Shown one piece after another: positions 17,929 to 26,031 of a stretch of 64,000 bases of DNA. The translations under genes and the position numbers were made by a program. The DNA is taken from assembly GCA_964399625.1 (NCBI GenBank), contig CAYNSB010000001.1:48013-112012 (forward strand), given 5' to 3'. The stretch is from CAYNSB01 sp964399625. Its GTDB lineage: Bacteria > Planctomycetota > Phycisphaerae > Phycisphaerales > UBA1924. Below the pieces are notes generated by a model. That model was not told where the DNA came from. It ran no database searches and saw nothing but the letters and a program-made list of their open reading frames with translations. The stretch's first letter is position 1. Each line of letters begins with the position of its first letter.

Positions 17929-18017
17929 CGGATGACTGGTCTGTTTGTGGGTTTTGTATGGTTTAGAGTCAATAATCCGTTAGGTGTACGAAGTTATGAA
18001 CCACTTCACTCGTTGAG

Positions 18018-18707
18018 TTATGGGGCTGTGCGGCTCGATCGCCAGCGGCGCCGCGCCCGCCCGAGCGACATGATTCCCAGAATGCCGATGGCGGTGGCGA
18101 CCGGCGCGGGCAGCGGCACGATGTCCACGAACCAATCCAGGTCCGCCGTCGATGCGCCCTTCGCATTCGGATTGAACTGGAACTGCAGGAACGACCCCCA
18201 CAGCCCGCTCGCGCCCTGCGCGGCGAACCACTGCTGCACGGCAACGTTGCCGAACTGAGCGTCGTTGAAGAACCCGCCCTTGGTCAGCCCTTCGATCTTG
18301 TATCCGCCGCCCACAAACTTCGAGACCTGCCCCGCCAAGTTGGAGAGCTGGCACGTGTACGAGTCGCCGTTGTTAAGCGTGAGGGTGAGCGAACCGCCGG
18401 TCACCTTGCCCTGGTTCAGCACGATCTCGCCGTTGAAACTCGACACGGAAAAGCCCGCGGAGTTGAAGTTCAGATTCGTCGCGTTGGCGCCCAGCGCGGC
18501 CTGCGAGTACATGCCCGCGAGCGAGCCGAGCCCAGCCGAGAACTTCACGCGACCGGTGTGAGAGAGCCCGCCGAACGCGGAAGCCTGTCCGGACGCGTTG
18601 AGCGCTTGGGCGCTCACGCCGTTGAGGTCGAATTGCAGGATCGGACCGGCAACGACCGTGCTCGCGCACGCCATCGCCGCACCGATACCCGCGATTACAC
18701 GGACCAT
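18018..18707 (-). CDS. Exported PEP-CTERM-like (VPLP) surface protein 2
   Basis: A 229-residue paralogue of the proteins on either side. The signal peptide spans about residues 1-20. The mature protein begins P-I-L-Q-F-D-L-N-G and contains F-V-G-G-G-Y and G-S-F-L-Q-F-Q-F-N-P. The pre-tail segment is D-L-D-W-F-V-D, and from residue 197 a V-P-L-P-A-P variant leads into a hydrophobic helix and a basic cluster. Unlike its paralogues it lacks the Trp after VPLP and has about nine extra residues after the basic cluster. A GGAGGC ribosome site precedes the ATG. Predicted exosortase substrate. Confidence 0.8.
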   Translation of the reverse strand: MVRVIAGIGAAMACASTVVAGPILQFDLNGVSAQALNASGQASAFGGLSHTGRVKFSAGLGSLAGMYSQAALGANATNLNFNSAGFSVSSFNGEIVLNQGKVTGGSLTLTLNNGDSYTCQLSNLAGQVSKFVGGGYKIEGLTKGGFFNDAQFGNVAVQQWFAAQGASGLWGSFLQFQFNPNAKGASTADLDWFVDIVPLPAPVATAIGILGIMSLGRARRRWRSSRTAP

Positions 18708-18996
18708 GGAGCACGCCTCCGATCGAACAATCCCGCCCGCAAGCCTCGCCAGAACGACTCGGCCCTCTCTCGCGCAAAGGCTACACCCAGGCGCAGAAAA
18801 CGGCAACGACATGGACCCCCGACGCGCTCAAATGTGCCACCAATTCTGGTGATGTCAATCTGGGCAATTCACTGAATTTGGAATCAACGATTTGGCCGCA
18901 CGCGAGGGTCGGGGTGCCGGGAGGAGAAGACCCCCCAATGCACATCGAGAGCGACGCGTGTCGCTCTCGACGAGGTGCCTTTCACTCGAGCCTCGA

Positions 18997-19659
18997 TTAC
19001 CGACGGCGGAGTCGGCGGCCGACGCCCACCACACCGAGCGTCGCAAGACCCGTCCACGCGGCTGGCGGCAGAGGCACCGCGTCCACGAAGAGGTCCATGT
19101 CGGAGGTCGAGAACCCGTCCGAGTTCGGCTTGAACTTGAACTGGAGGAACGAGCCGGGAAGACCCGCGTTGCCCTGGGCTCCCTGCCACGGCGACACGTC
19201 CACGTTCGCGAACTGGGAATCGGAGAAGAGGCCGCCGGCCGTAATGGCGTCGAGCGTGAACCCGCCGCCCACGAAGTTGCTGACTCGCCCCACGCCGGGC
19301 GTGATGTTCGTCGCGTAGGTGTCGCCCGAAGAGAGGTGGACGCTGAGCTGTCCGCCGGTCACCTGTCCATCCTGAAGATCGACCCGACCGGAGAACGCGT
19401 CCATGACGCCGGCGAAGCCGAGGTTGGTGCTCGCACCGCCGATCTCGTCCATGCTCAGCAGGGCCTGCAGGGCGCCATCGCCCTTGGAGAAGAAGATCGA
19501 GCCCGTGTGGTGGATGCCGCCCCAGGGCCCCGCACCCTCGTCGCTGGAGCGCGCCTGCATGTTGAACGAGTTGATGTCCATCTGCAGCACGGGCGAGGCG
19601 CCGGCGAGCGAGCCCGCGGCGAGGGTGACTGCGATGGCGAGGAGCATGGGCTTGCGCAC
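18997..19659 (-). CDS. Exported PEP-CTERM-like (VPLP) surface protein 3
   Basis: A 220-residue paralogue with the same plan: signal peptide ending about A-G-A-S, mature start P-V-L-Q-M-D-I-N, F-V-G-G-G-F, G-S-F-L-Q-F-K-F, S-D-M-D-L-F-V-D. The tail from residue 195 is V-P-L-P-P-A-A-W, a hydrophobic helix and R-R-L-R-R-R. The GTG at 19659 is preferred for its AAAGGA site; an ATG four codons later is possible. It lies closest to the TPR/exosortase operon, which is read in the same direction, and is a predicted exosortase substrate. Confidence 0.8.
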   Translation of the reverse strand: MRKPMLLAIAVTLAAGSLAGASPVLQMDINSFNMQARSSDEGAGPWGGIHHTGSIFFSKGDGALQALLSMDEIGGASTNLGFAGVMDAFSGRVDLQDGQVTGGQLSVHLSSGDTYATNITPGVGRVSNFVGGGFTLDAITAGGLFSDSQFANVDVSPWQGAQGNAGLPGSFLQFKFKPNSDGFSTSDMDLFVDAVPLPPAAWTGLATLGVVGVGRRLRRR

Positions 19660-19864
19660 GAGAGGTCCTTTCTCTGGATCGCTCGCGTCGAGGGGCACGC
19701 GGCGGCTGGGGTCGGCTTGCCCGATCCCCGGCCCTCAAAGGTGCCCCACCCTTGGCCATATGCACGCGCCAGGCCCGCGCAGCGCGCATGAACGCCCCGC
19801 CAGCGCCCGCACAATCGGACCGCGCGTCTGATAGTCCGGACTCTCGGGTCCGATCACACGCGAG

Positions 19865-22800
19865 TCACTTGGCCAGCAGCGACACCACGCCTGCACGCTT
19901 GCCCGAGAGCTCTTGCGAGAGCCCCGTCGCAGGGACCGAGGCGAGCAGCGACCGGGCCTCCGTGCGATCGCTCTCGGAGCCGGACGCGAGCGCCTTGGCG
20001 AGCCCGAGTCGGGCCGAATGGAGCGTGCCCGAGGCGTCGCTCGTCGGCTCCTTGATCGACGCCAGGACTTCTCGGAACGTGGCGATCGCCGCCTCTCGCT
20101 GCCCGGCGGCGAGCTGGGCCCACGCCAGCGTGTCGCGGATCGGTGGAATGTCCTGGGCCTTGAGCGCCTCGCTCGCCAGCAGCAGAGCCCGCGTCGCGTC
20201 GCTGGGCGTGCGCGAGAGGCGCAGCAGCACCAGCGCAAGGTTGTTCTTCAGCGCCGGGGCATAGGTCGCGGGCAGGGCCTGCATCGACAGGACTCTCTCG
20301 TAGGCCCACTGGGCGGCCTTGTCGTCGCCGGCGCGGGAGGAAAGGTCCGCGTAGCGAATGAGCGGGCGATGGTCCGCCGGCGAAAGCGATGTGAGCCTGC
20401 GGAACGCCTCGGCGGCGGAGGCCGCGAGCGTCTTGCTCGTCGCGAGGTCCCCCTCGCGCTCCTTGCGTGCGGCCATGTCCGCGTACACGCTGCCGAGCGT
20501 GTCCAGATGCGAGGGTTGCATGGGGGCCGCGGCGACGGCCCGCTTGGCCAGGGCGAGCGCCTCGTCGAACTTCTCCTCCCTGAGCAGGAGGTCGGCGAGG
20601 TTGTTGAGCGCGACGGACCGCGCGGGGTCGAGCTCGATGGCGCGCGTGTACGCGGCGCGAGCCCCGGGCACGTCGCCCTCGCGCTGGCGGAAAATGCCGT
20701 CGGCCTCGTGGACCGCGGCGGTTGAGGTCTTGGGGTTGTCCAGCAGCATCTTGAGGATCGCGTGGATGTCCGTGGAGATGGACTGGGCCCGATCGGGGAA
20801 GCGAGCGCCCAGCGCCGCCATCGCCGAGGCGATCTGCAGATTCTCCTCGATCAGGTCCGGGGCCACGGCGCGACGGACCTCATCGACCCACTGCTGCGCG
20901 AGGTCGTAGGTCGAAAGCGAGCGCGTCGCGACGTTCAGCCACACGTACGTGCGCACGGGCGAGTTCTCGGCGAGCAGAGGGCGGAGCAGGGCCCGCGCCT
21001 GCGGCTCGCGACCCGAGGCGATGAGCAGCCGCGCCTGCGTGCCGAGCACGGCGAGCGAGAGGGCCTCGTTGGGGCTCTCGCTCGCGTGGGCCAGGTGGGG
21101 CTGGAGCGCCTCGATGCCCTTGGAGTTCTGGCCCAGCCCAAGGTACGCCTCGGCGAGCGCGAGGTCCGGCTCGGGGGTGGGCGAGCTCTCGCGCTGGCGC
21201 CATTCGCTGGCGGCGCGGAGCATCTCGGGCCAGCGCTGCTGGCGCAGGCACAACTCGGCGGAGAGTCGCGCGGGCGACGGATCGCCCGGGGCCATCTGCA
21301 TCGCACGCTGGGCGACGAGCAGGGCCTCACCCGCGTCGAGCGGCTCGAGCTTGCGGGCGACGAACATCAGCAGCGGCACCGAGGACGGGAACCGCTGCGT
21401 GAGCTGGCGGAGGCGCTCGGGCGTGTTCAGCTCCCCGCGGACACGGGCCTGCTGGATCGCCTGCAGCACCTCGCGGACGCCCGCGTGCTCGGGGTTCGCG
21501 TCGATCGCCTGGATGAGCGGCGTGAGGTCCGCGTCGGCGTCGGGATTCTGCATCATGCGCGCCTGCTCGCGAAGGAGCAGAAGCGCGGGGTCCTTGGGCA
21601 CCGCGGCGAGCCCTCGGTCCGCCACGCTCGCGGAGCCGCCCGCGTCGCCCCTGCGGAGCAGGAAGTCGGCGTAGGTCCGCCACACCTCGGCCACCGTGGG
21701 CCCCTGGCGCGCCGCGTCCTCGAAGGCGGAGACGGCCGCCTGCGCGAGCCCGCGATCCGCCGCCAGGCGCGCGCGAGCGAGCGGGAGCACCCAGGGCTGG
21801 TCGTTGATCGCCCCGATCCGCGCCAGCAGAGAATCGACCTTTGCCTGGTCGCCGCGTCCGGCAAAGAAGCGGGCGGCGATGAACAGCGTCTCCAGATCGT
21901 TCGCCCGGGTCGCGACCCGCTCGTACAGCGCCGTGGCTCTGGGAAGATCCCGCTGGGCGCGGGCACACTCGGCAAGGAGCACCAGCACGCGAAGCGGCGT
22001 CGCATCGCCCTCGGCGTCCGCGATCGACTGCAGGGCGTCGGCCGCGGGCTTGAACGCTCCCTGCGCCACCAGCAGCTCGGCGGCGCGGCGGCGGGCGTCG
22101 GGCTCGGCGGAACGGTCCGACGCGGCCTTCTCGAGCGCCTCGCGCGACTTGGTGAGATTTCCCCGGACCAATTCCAGACGACCCAGCTCGATGAGCACGT
22201 CCGACGAGCGCGGATCGACCACGAGTGCGGCATTCAGGGCCTCGACGGCGCGGGCCGATTCGGGCTCGATCCCCGCGCCGGGGTCGTTCATCGCGAGCGC
22301 CGCCGCCAGAAGAAGGCGAGCCTCCATGAGTGTCGGCGCCGCGGCGACGGTGTCGCCGAGCAGGGCGACGGCGCGATCGCGATCGTCCTTGGTCACATTA
22401 CCGCTGAGCAGGGAGCGTGCGCGCGCGATGCGCACGACGGGGTCCTCTCCGCCGTCCTTGCCCGCGAGGGCGACGAACGCCGATGCCGCACGCTCGATGA
22501 GAGCCCGATCCTGCGCCGCCGCGGGCGAGCGAAGCACCGCGCGCACGGACAGCGGCTGTGTGCCGAACTTCTGAAGCACCGCGTCCCACGCGGCAATGGA
22601 CCCTGCGGCGTCGCGGCCCTCGAGATATCTCGCCAGCGCGATGGCGTACGCCGCGTCCGTGGGATGCTGGGCGATCGCGTCGCGCAGGATCTGGGCGCCC
22701 TCGCCCGTCTTGCCCTGCTGCGCAAGGTCCGTCGCCCGCGCGAAGAGGACCTCGGCACTGGCGCCGAAGGAGCGCTCGGTGTTGGTCATCGCCTCGCGCT

Positions 22801-24571
22801 CGATGCCCAGGGATTCCGCGGAGCTCACCGCCGCGATCCGGCGCAGCGTCGCGGCCGAAGGCTTGGGATCGGCGCCCATGCGTTCGCGTGCAAACGCTCG
22901 AGCCTCATCCGTGCGACCCGCACGGGCCAGGAGCGCCACGCGCGTGGGGATCAGGCGGTCCCGGAACGGGGCGGCGTCCGCGGGGGCGAGCGAGGCGAGC
23001 GCCTGCTCCACCTGGGCCAGGCGCGAGAGCAGGTCCTCAACGCTGGGACCCTCCGTCGAGCGCAGCATCAGGCGTGCGGCGTGGGCCTCCAGGAAGACCA
23101 CGTTGGTCGCGAGCCTTGCGGGCGCCTCCTGCAGGGCTTCGCTGGCGGCGCGTGCGGCCTCGACGCCTCGACCCTCGTCCAGCAGCGTCTCGGCGGTGCG
23201 CAGCAACGGCGTCGCCCATCCGAGCGCGACCAGATCGCCGAGGTTGTCGCGTGCCTGCAGGGCGGCACGCCACGAGGCACGCGCCTCGTCGAACCGCCCC
23301 AGGGCCGAGAGGTTCTCGGCGAGCATGTGGTGCAGGATCGGCTCGCCCCGGTACATTCGGATGGCGGCACGAATGCTCTCGATGGTCTCGGTGCTGGGCG
23401 CGGTGCGCACCTGGTCCCACTGCTCGAGGATCGTCCGCCACGTGTTGATGCGCGGGTCGCCCTTGCGGGACCGCAGCACCTCCGCGACGGCCGCGGCGGC
23501 GGGCTTGTCGCCCTTGTCGAGACGCGCCAGCGCGGCAAAGCCGATCAGTTCCGTGTCGCTCGATCCCGCGGCCGGCGAAAGGGAGCCGTAGCGAGCGAGC
23601 AGGTCGTCGAGCTGACCGTCCTGCCAGAGACGGCGCGCGAGCGCCCGCCGCAGGCGGACATCGCCCAGCGGCTCGGCCTTCTCCTTGAGCACCTCCGTCG
23701 CGTGGGCGTGGAGGCGGAGCAGGTCCAGGCTCTCCACGAGGCGTCGCACATCGTCGGCGCTGGTCAACGCGCACGGGTGGATGCGCCGACCGACCTCGTC
23801 GAGCCCGGCACAATCCGCGAGCAGTCGCGCGGCCCGCTGCACGTTCTCGGATTTGCCCGTCTGGAGATACGCCATCGCGAGCACCACGCCCGCCCTGGGA
23901 TCATCGGCGTGGGAGCGAGAGAGGCGCTGCGCAAGCTCGACGCCCGACTCGCGCTTGCCCTGCTGCGCGAGCACGTCCAGGCGGATGATGCTCGCGTCGA
24001 TGCTCAGGGCATCGAGTTGTTCGAGGCGGTCCAGCAGCGCACGGACACGCTCCTCGGCCGCACGGGACGCGTACACGGCCTTGAGCTCGGCGATCAGCAC
24101 CGGCACATCGCTCGAAGAGCAGTCCGCCAGGTCCTTGGGGCGGAGCGTGGGCGCCAGGTCTCGCGCCTCGGGGTACAGGCCCGCGGTGAGGAGCAGGTCC
24201 AGCAGCTCGCGCCGGGCGGCGGTGTCCTGCGCGCCCTTCTCGAGGTACAACTGGTAGAACTTGATCGCTTCGATCAGGTGCTTGCCGTCGGGCTCCTCCA
24301 CCTTGGCCCGGGCCCGCGCGTACACCAGCAGGATGTCCGGGTCCGATGCGCCCTTGTCGGGCAGGCGCGCCAGGTACGACGCCGCGGCGTTGAGCGCCTC
24401 GTAGTGCTGGTGCGCCTCGAGCGCGCGAATGCTCTCGGCGCGGAACCCGCTGCTCAGGCGGGCCTGCATCCGCCGATGGACCACGAAGTACCCGAAGGCG
24501 ACGATCGCCAGCGCCGCCAGCGCCCCCGCGAGCAGAATGAGCCTCCGTGCCGACTTGGTGGTGAGCGTCAT
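19865..24571 (-). CDS. Giant membrane-anchored TPR protein
   Basis: The 1568-residue protein has one N-terminal transmembrane helix (about residues 10-33) followed by an extended array of helical hairpins. The Ala/Leu-rich spacing and W/L-G-Y-A-x-P-type positions are those of tetratricopeptide repeats, e.g. A-R-A-A-Y-T-R-A-I-E-L-D-P near the C-terminus. TPR proteins such as PrsT accompany exosortase/EPS loci and are thought to scaffold polysaccharide export or link it to the envelope, but this one is far larger than the roughly 900-residue PrsT. The ATG overlaps the sugar-transferase stop by 4 nt. It has no VPLP tail, so it is probably anchored by the N-terminus with the repeats outside the cytoplasm. 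Confidence 0.83.
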   Translation of the reverse strand: MTLTTKSARRLILLAGALAALAIVAFGYFVVHRRMQARLSSGFRAESIRALEAHQHYEALNAAASYLARLPDKGASDPDILLVYARARAKVEEPDGKHLIEAIKFYQLYLEKGAQDTAARRELLDLLLTAGLYPEARDLAPTLRPKDLADCSSSDVPVLIAELKAVYASRAAEERVRALLDRLEQLDALSIDASIIRLDVLAQQGKRESGVELAQRLSRSHADDPRAGVVLAMAYLQTGKSENVQRAARLLADCAGLDEVGRRIHPCALTSADDVRRLVESLDLLRLHAHATEVLKEKAEPLGDVRLRRALARRLWQDGQLDDLLARYGSLSPAAGSSDTELIGFAALARLDKGDKPAAAAVAEVLRSRKGDPRINTWRTILEQWDQVRTAPSTETIESIRAAIRMYRGEPILHHMLAENLSALGRFDEARASWRAALQARDNLGDLVALGWATPLLRTAETLLDEGRGVEAARAASEALQEAPARLATNVVFLEAHAARLMLRSTEGPSVEDLLSRLAQVEQALASLAPADAAPFRDRLIPTRVALLARAGRTDEARAFARERMGADPKPSAATLRRIAAVSSAESLGIEREAMTNTERSFGASAEVLFARATDLAQQGKTGEGAQILRDAIAQHPTDAAYAIALARYLEGRDAAGSIAAWDAVLQKFGTQPLSVRAVLRSPAAAQDRALIERAASAFVALAGKDGGEDPVVRIARARSLLSGNVTKDDRDRAVALLGDTVAAAPTLMEARLLLAAALAMNDPGAGIEPESARAVEALNAALVVDPRSSDVLIELGRLELVRGNLTKSREALEKAASDRSAEPDARRRAAELLVAQGAFKPAADALQSIADAEGDATPLRVLVLLAECARAQRDLPRATALYERVATRANDLETLFIAARFFAGRGDQAKVDSLLARIGAINDQPWVLPLARARLAADRGLAQAAVSAFEDAARQGPTVAEVWRTYADFLLRRGDAGGSASVADRGLAAVPKDPALLLLREQARMMQNPDADADLTPLIQAIDANPEHAGVREVLQAIQQARVRGELNTPERLRQLTQRFPSSVPLLMFVARKLEPLDAGEALLVAQRAMQMAPGDPSPARLSAELCLRQQRWPEMLRAASEWRQRESSPTPEPDLALAEAYLGLGQNSKGIEALQPHLAHASESPNEALSLAVLGTQARLLIASGREPQARALLRPLLAENSPVRTYVWLNVATRSLSTYDLAQQWVDEVRRAVAPDLIEENLQIASAMAALGARFPDRAQSISTDIHAILKMLLDNPKTSTAAVHEADGIFRQREGDVPGARAAYTRAIELDPARSVALNNLADLLLREEKFDEALALAKRAVAAAPMQPSHLDTLGSVYADMAARKEREGDLATSKTLAASAAEAFRRLTSLSPADHRPLIRYADLSSRAGDDKAAQWAYERVLSMQALPATYAPALKNNLALVLLRLSRTPSDATRALLLASEALKAQDIPPIRDTLAWAQLAAGQREAAIATFREVLASIKEPTSDASGTLHSARLGLAKALASGSESDRTEARSLLASVPATGLSQELSGKRAGVVSLLAK

Positions 24572-26031
24572 GCTCGGATGATTCCCTTGATGATGAGGCG
24601 GACGGTGCGCCAGATGATCCACAGGTCCAGCCGCAGGCTGGCGCGCTCGACGTACTCGATGTCGTACTTGATCCACTCCTGGAAGTCCGAGCCCGTCGCG
24701 CGCGTGCGCTTCACCTGCCACAGGCCCGTGATGCCGGGCTTGACGGAGAGGCGCGCCTCGCGCCACGGCGGGCAGTACTGGTTCTCCTTGTACGGGCTCG
24801 GGCGCGGGCCGACGATCGACATGTCCCCCACGAGCACGTTCCAGAACTGCGGTATCTCGTCGAGCTGGAGCTTGCGGAGGAACTTGCCCACGCGCGTGGC
24901 GCGCGGGTCCTTCTTGATGTAGACGTGCGGGCCGTCGGAGACGTTCTGGGCCTGGAACTGGGCTCGCATCGCCTCGGCCCCGACCCTCATCGAGCGGAAC
25001 TTGACGCACCCGAACTCGCGCCCGCCCTTGGACTCCCGCGTGTGCACGAAGAAGATCGGGCCCGGGTCCTCAAGGTAGATCGCCAGCGCGATGATGGGGT
25101 ACAGCGGGAGCGACAGCAGCAGCGCGAGCAGCGCGAACGTGAAGTCGAACGCACGCTTGATCGCCAGCGAGATGCGCGGGCGCGGGCGTGGCGGATTGAA
25201 CACGGGCTGGGCCGAGGGCTGCAGCTCGAGCCACTGGATCGCGCGGGGCACGGGGCGCGCCTCGGGCTTGTCCCACAGCACGCCCGGTCCCACGAGCATG
25301 ACGCCCTCGGGCGGCTCGCGTCCAGCGCCCAGCCACAGCGGCGCGCGGTAGCGTGAGCCCTCGGGCAGCCGGGCATCGGCCGGACCCCACACGCCGGGCG
25401 CGATCTGGCGGATGCCCTGGATCGTCGAATCGGGCTCTTTCCAAGTCTGGACCAGATCGCGGACGAACGCGGCGACCTCCTCCTCGGATGCTCGGTCGTA
25501 CACCCTGCCGCGCACGGACATGGTCCATCGCTCGCGCTGGGGGATGCGTCGGCGGAGCGTCCGCCACCCCTCGCGCGGGCTGGCGCCGGCCTGCCACAGG
25601 CGCGCCACGTCGCGCTCGGGCGTGAGCGCCACGCGCGCCAGGCGCGAGTCGCCGCCGCCGTAGTCGCGCGTGAGACGCATGAATCGTCCGTGCGCATCGA
25701 TCTCGGCAAGCTCGCGGTAGCCGTGGTCGCGCGTGTCCGCCAGGCGGAGGAAGAGAACCTCGCTATCGAGCCAGGCGAGCTGCTCGGTCACCTCCATGAT
25801 GCGGAAGAGCGCGATCGTGCGCGGGTCCGCCAGCAGGTAGAGCTCCGCGTGGGGGATGATCTCCGAGCGTTCCCCCTGGCGCACGACCTGGATGCCCCGC
25901 GCCGCCCAGAACCGCGCGTGCAGCTGCAGCGGATCGAGCCCCCACACGGTGTGCAGCGACTCGGGGCGCGGCGTGCGCCAGAAGCCCGACGAGGGCGTAA
26001 TCGGATCAGCGCGGCTCGCGAGCGTCGTCAT
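24568..26031 (-). CDS. Polyprenyl-phosphate sugar-1-phosphate transferase with unusual N-terminal half
   Basis: The 487-residue protein's C-terminal domain (from about 292) is a bacterial sugar transferase of the WbaP/PglC/EpsL type. It starts K-R-A-F-D-F with a membrane-inserted hydrophobic stretch, and has G-P-I-F-F-V-H-T-R, F-R-S-M-R, L-D-E-I-P-Q-F-W-N-V, G-P-R-P and K-P-G-I-T-G-L-W-Q-V. It would start the glycan by moving a sugar-1-phosphate to undecaprenyl phosphate. The N-terminal ~290 residues lack the usual four-helix/CoA-binding-like region; they look soluble and include a G-P-G-V-L-W-D segment reminiscent of beta-helical nucleotidyltransferase C-termini. The start lies inside the Wzc-like gene (26-nt overlap). 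Confidence 0.88.
   Translation of the reverse strand: MTTLASRADPITPSSGFWRTPRPESLHTVWGLDPLQLHARFWAARGIQVVRQGERSEIIPHAELYLLADPRTIALFRIMEVTEQLAWLDSEVLFLRLADTRDHGYRELAEIDAHGRFMRLTRDYGGGDSRLARVALTPERDVARLWQAGASPREGWRTLRRRIPQRERWTMSVRGRVYDRASEEEVAAFVRDLVQTWKEPDSTIQGIRQIAPGVWGPADARLPEGSRYRAPLWLGAGREPPEGVMLVGPGVLWDKPEARPVPRAIQWLELQPSAQPVFNPPRPRPRISLAIKRAFDFTFALLALLLSLPLYPIIALAIYLEDPGPIFFVHTRESKGGREFGCVKFRSMRVGAEAMRAQFQAQNVSDGPHVYIKKDPRATRVGKFLRKLQLDEIPQFWNVLVGDMSIVGPRPSPYKENQYCPPWREARLSVKPGITGLWQVKRTRATGSDFQEWIKYDIEYVERASLRLDLWIIWRTVRLIIKGIIRA

Noticed and set aside
18708..18996. Sigma54 promoter or extra small gene between VPLP genes 2 and 3
   Set aside because: A TGGC...TTGC pair was noticed upstream of gene 2, but its spacing is 2 nt too short for a sigma54 site. 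No coding frame with a ribosome site lies in the spacer.
20762..24922. A 1386-codon open frame on the plus strand opposite the TPR gene
   Set aside because: It is a shadow frame caused by high GC third positions. The translation is Arg/His/Gly-rich with no domains, while the minus strand encodes a coherent TPR protein with an ATGA-coupled start.
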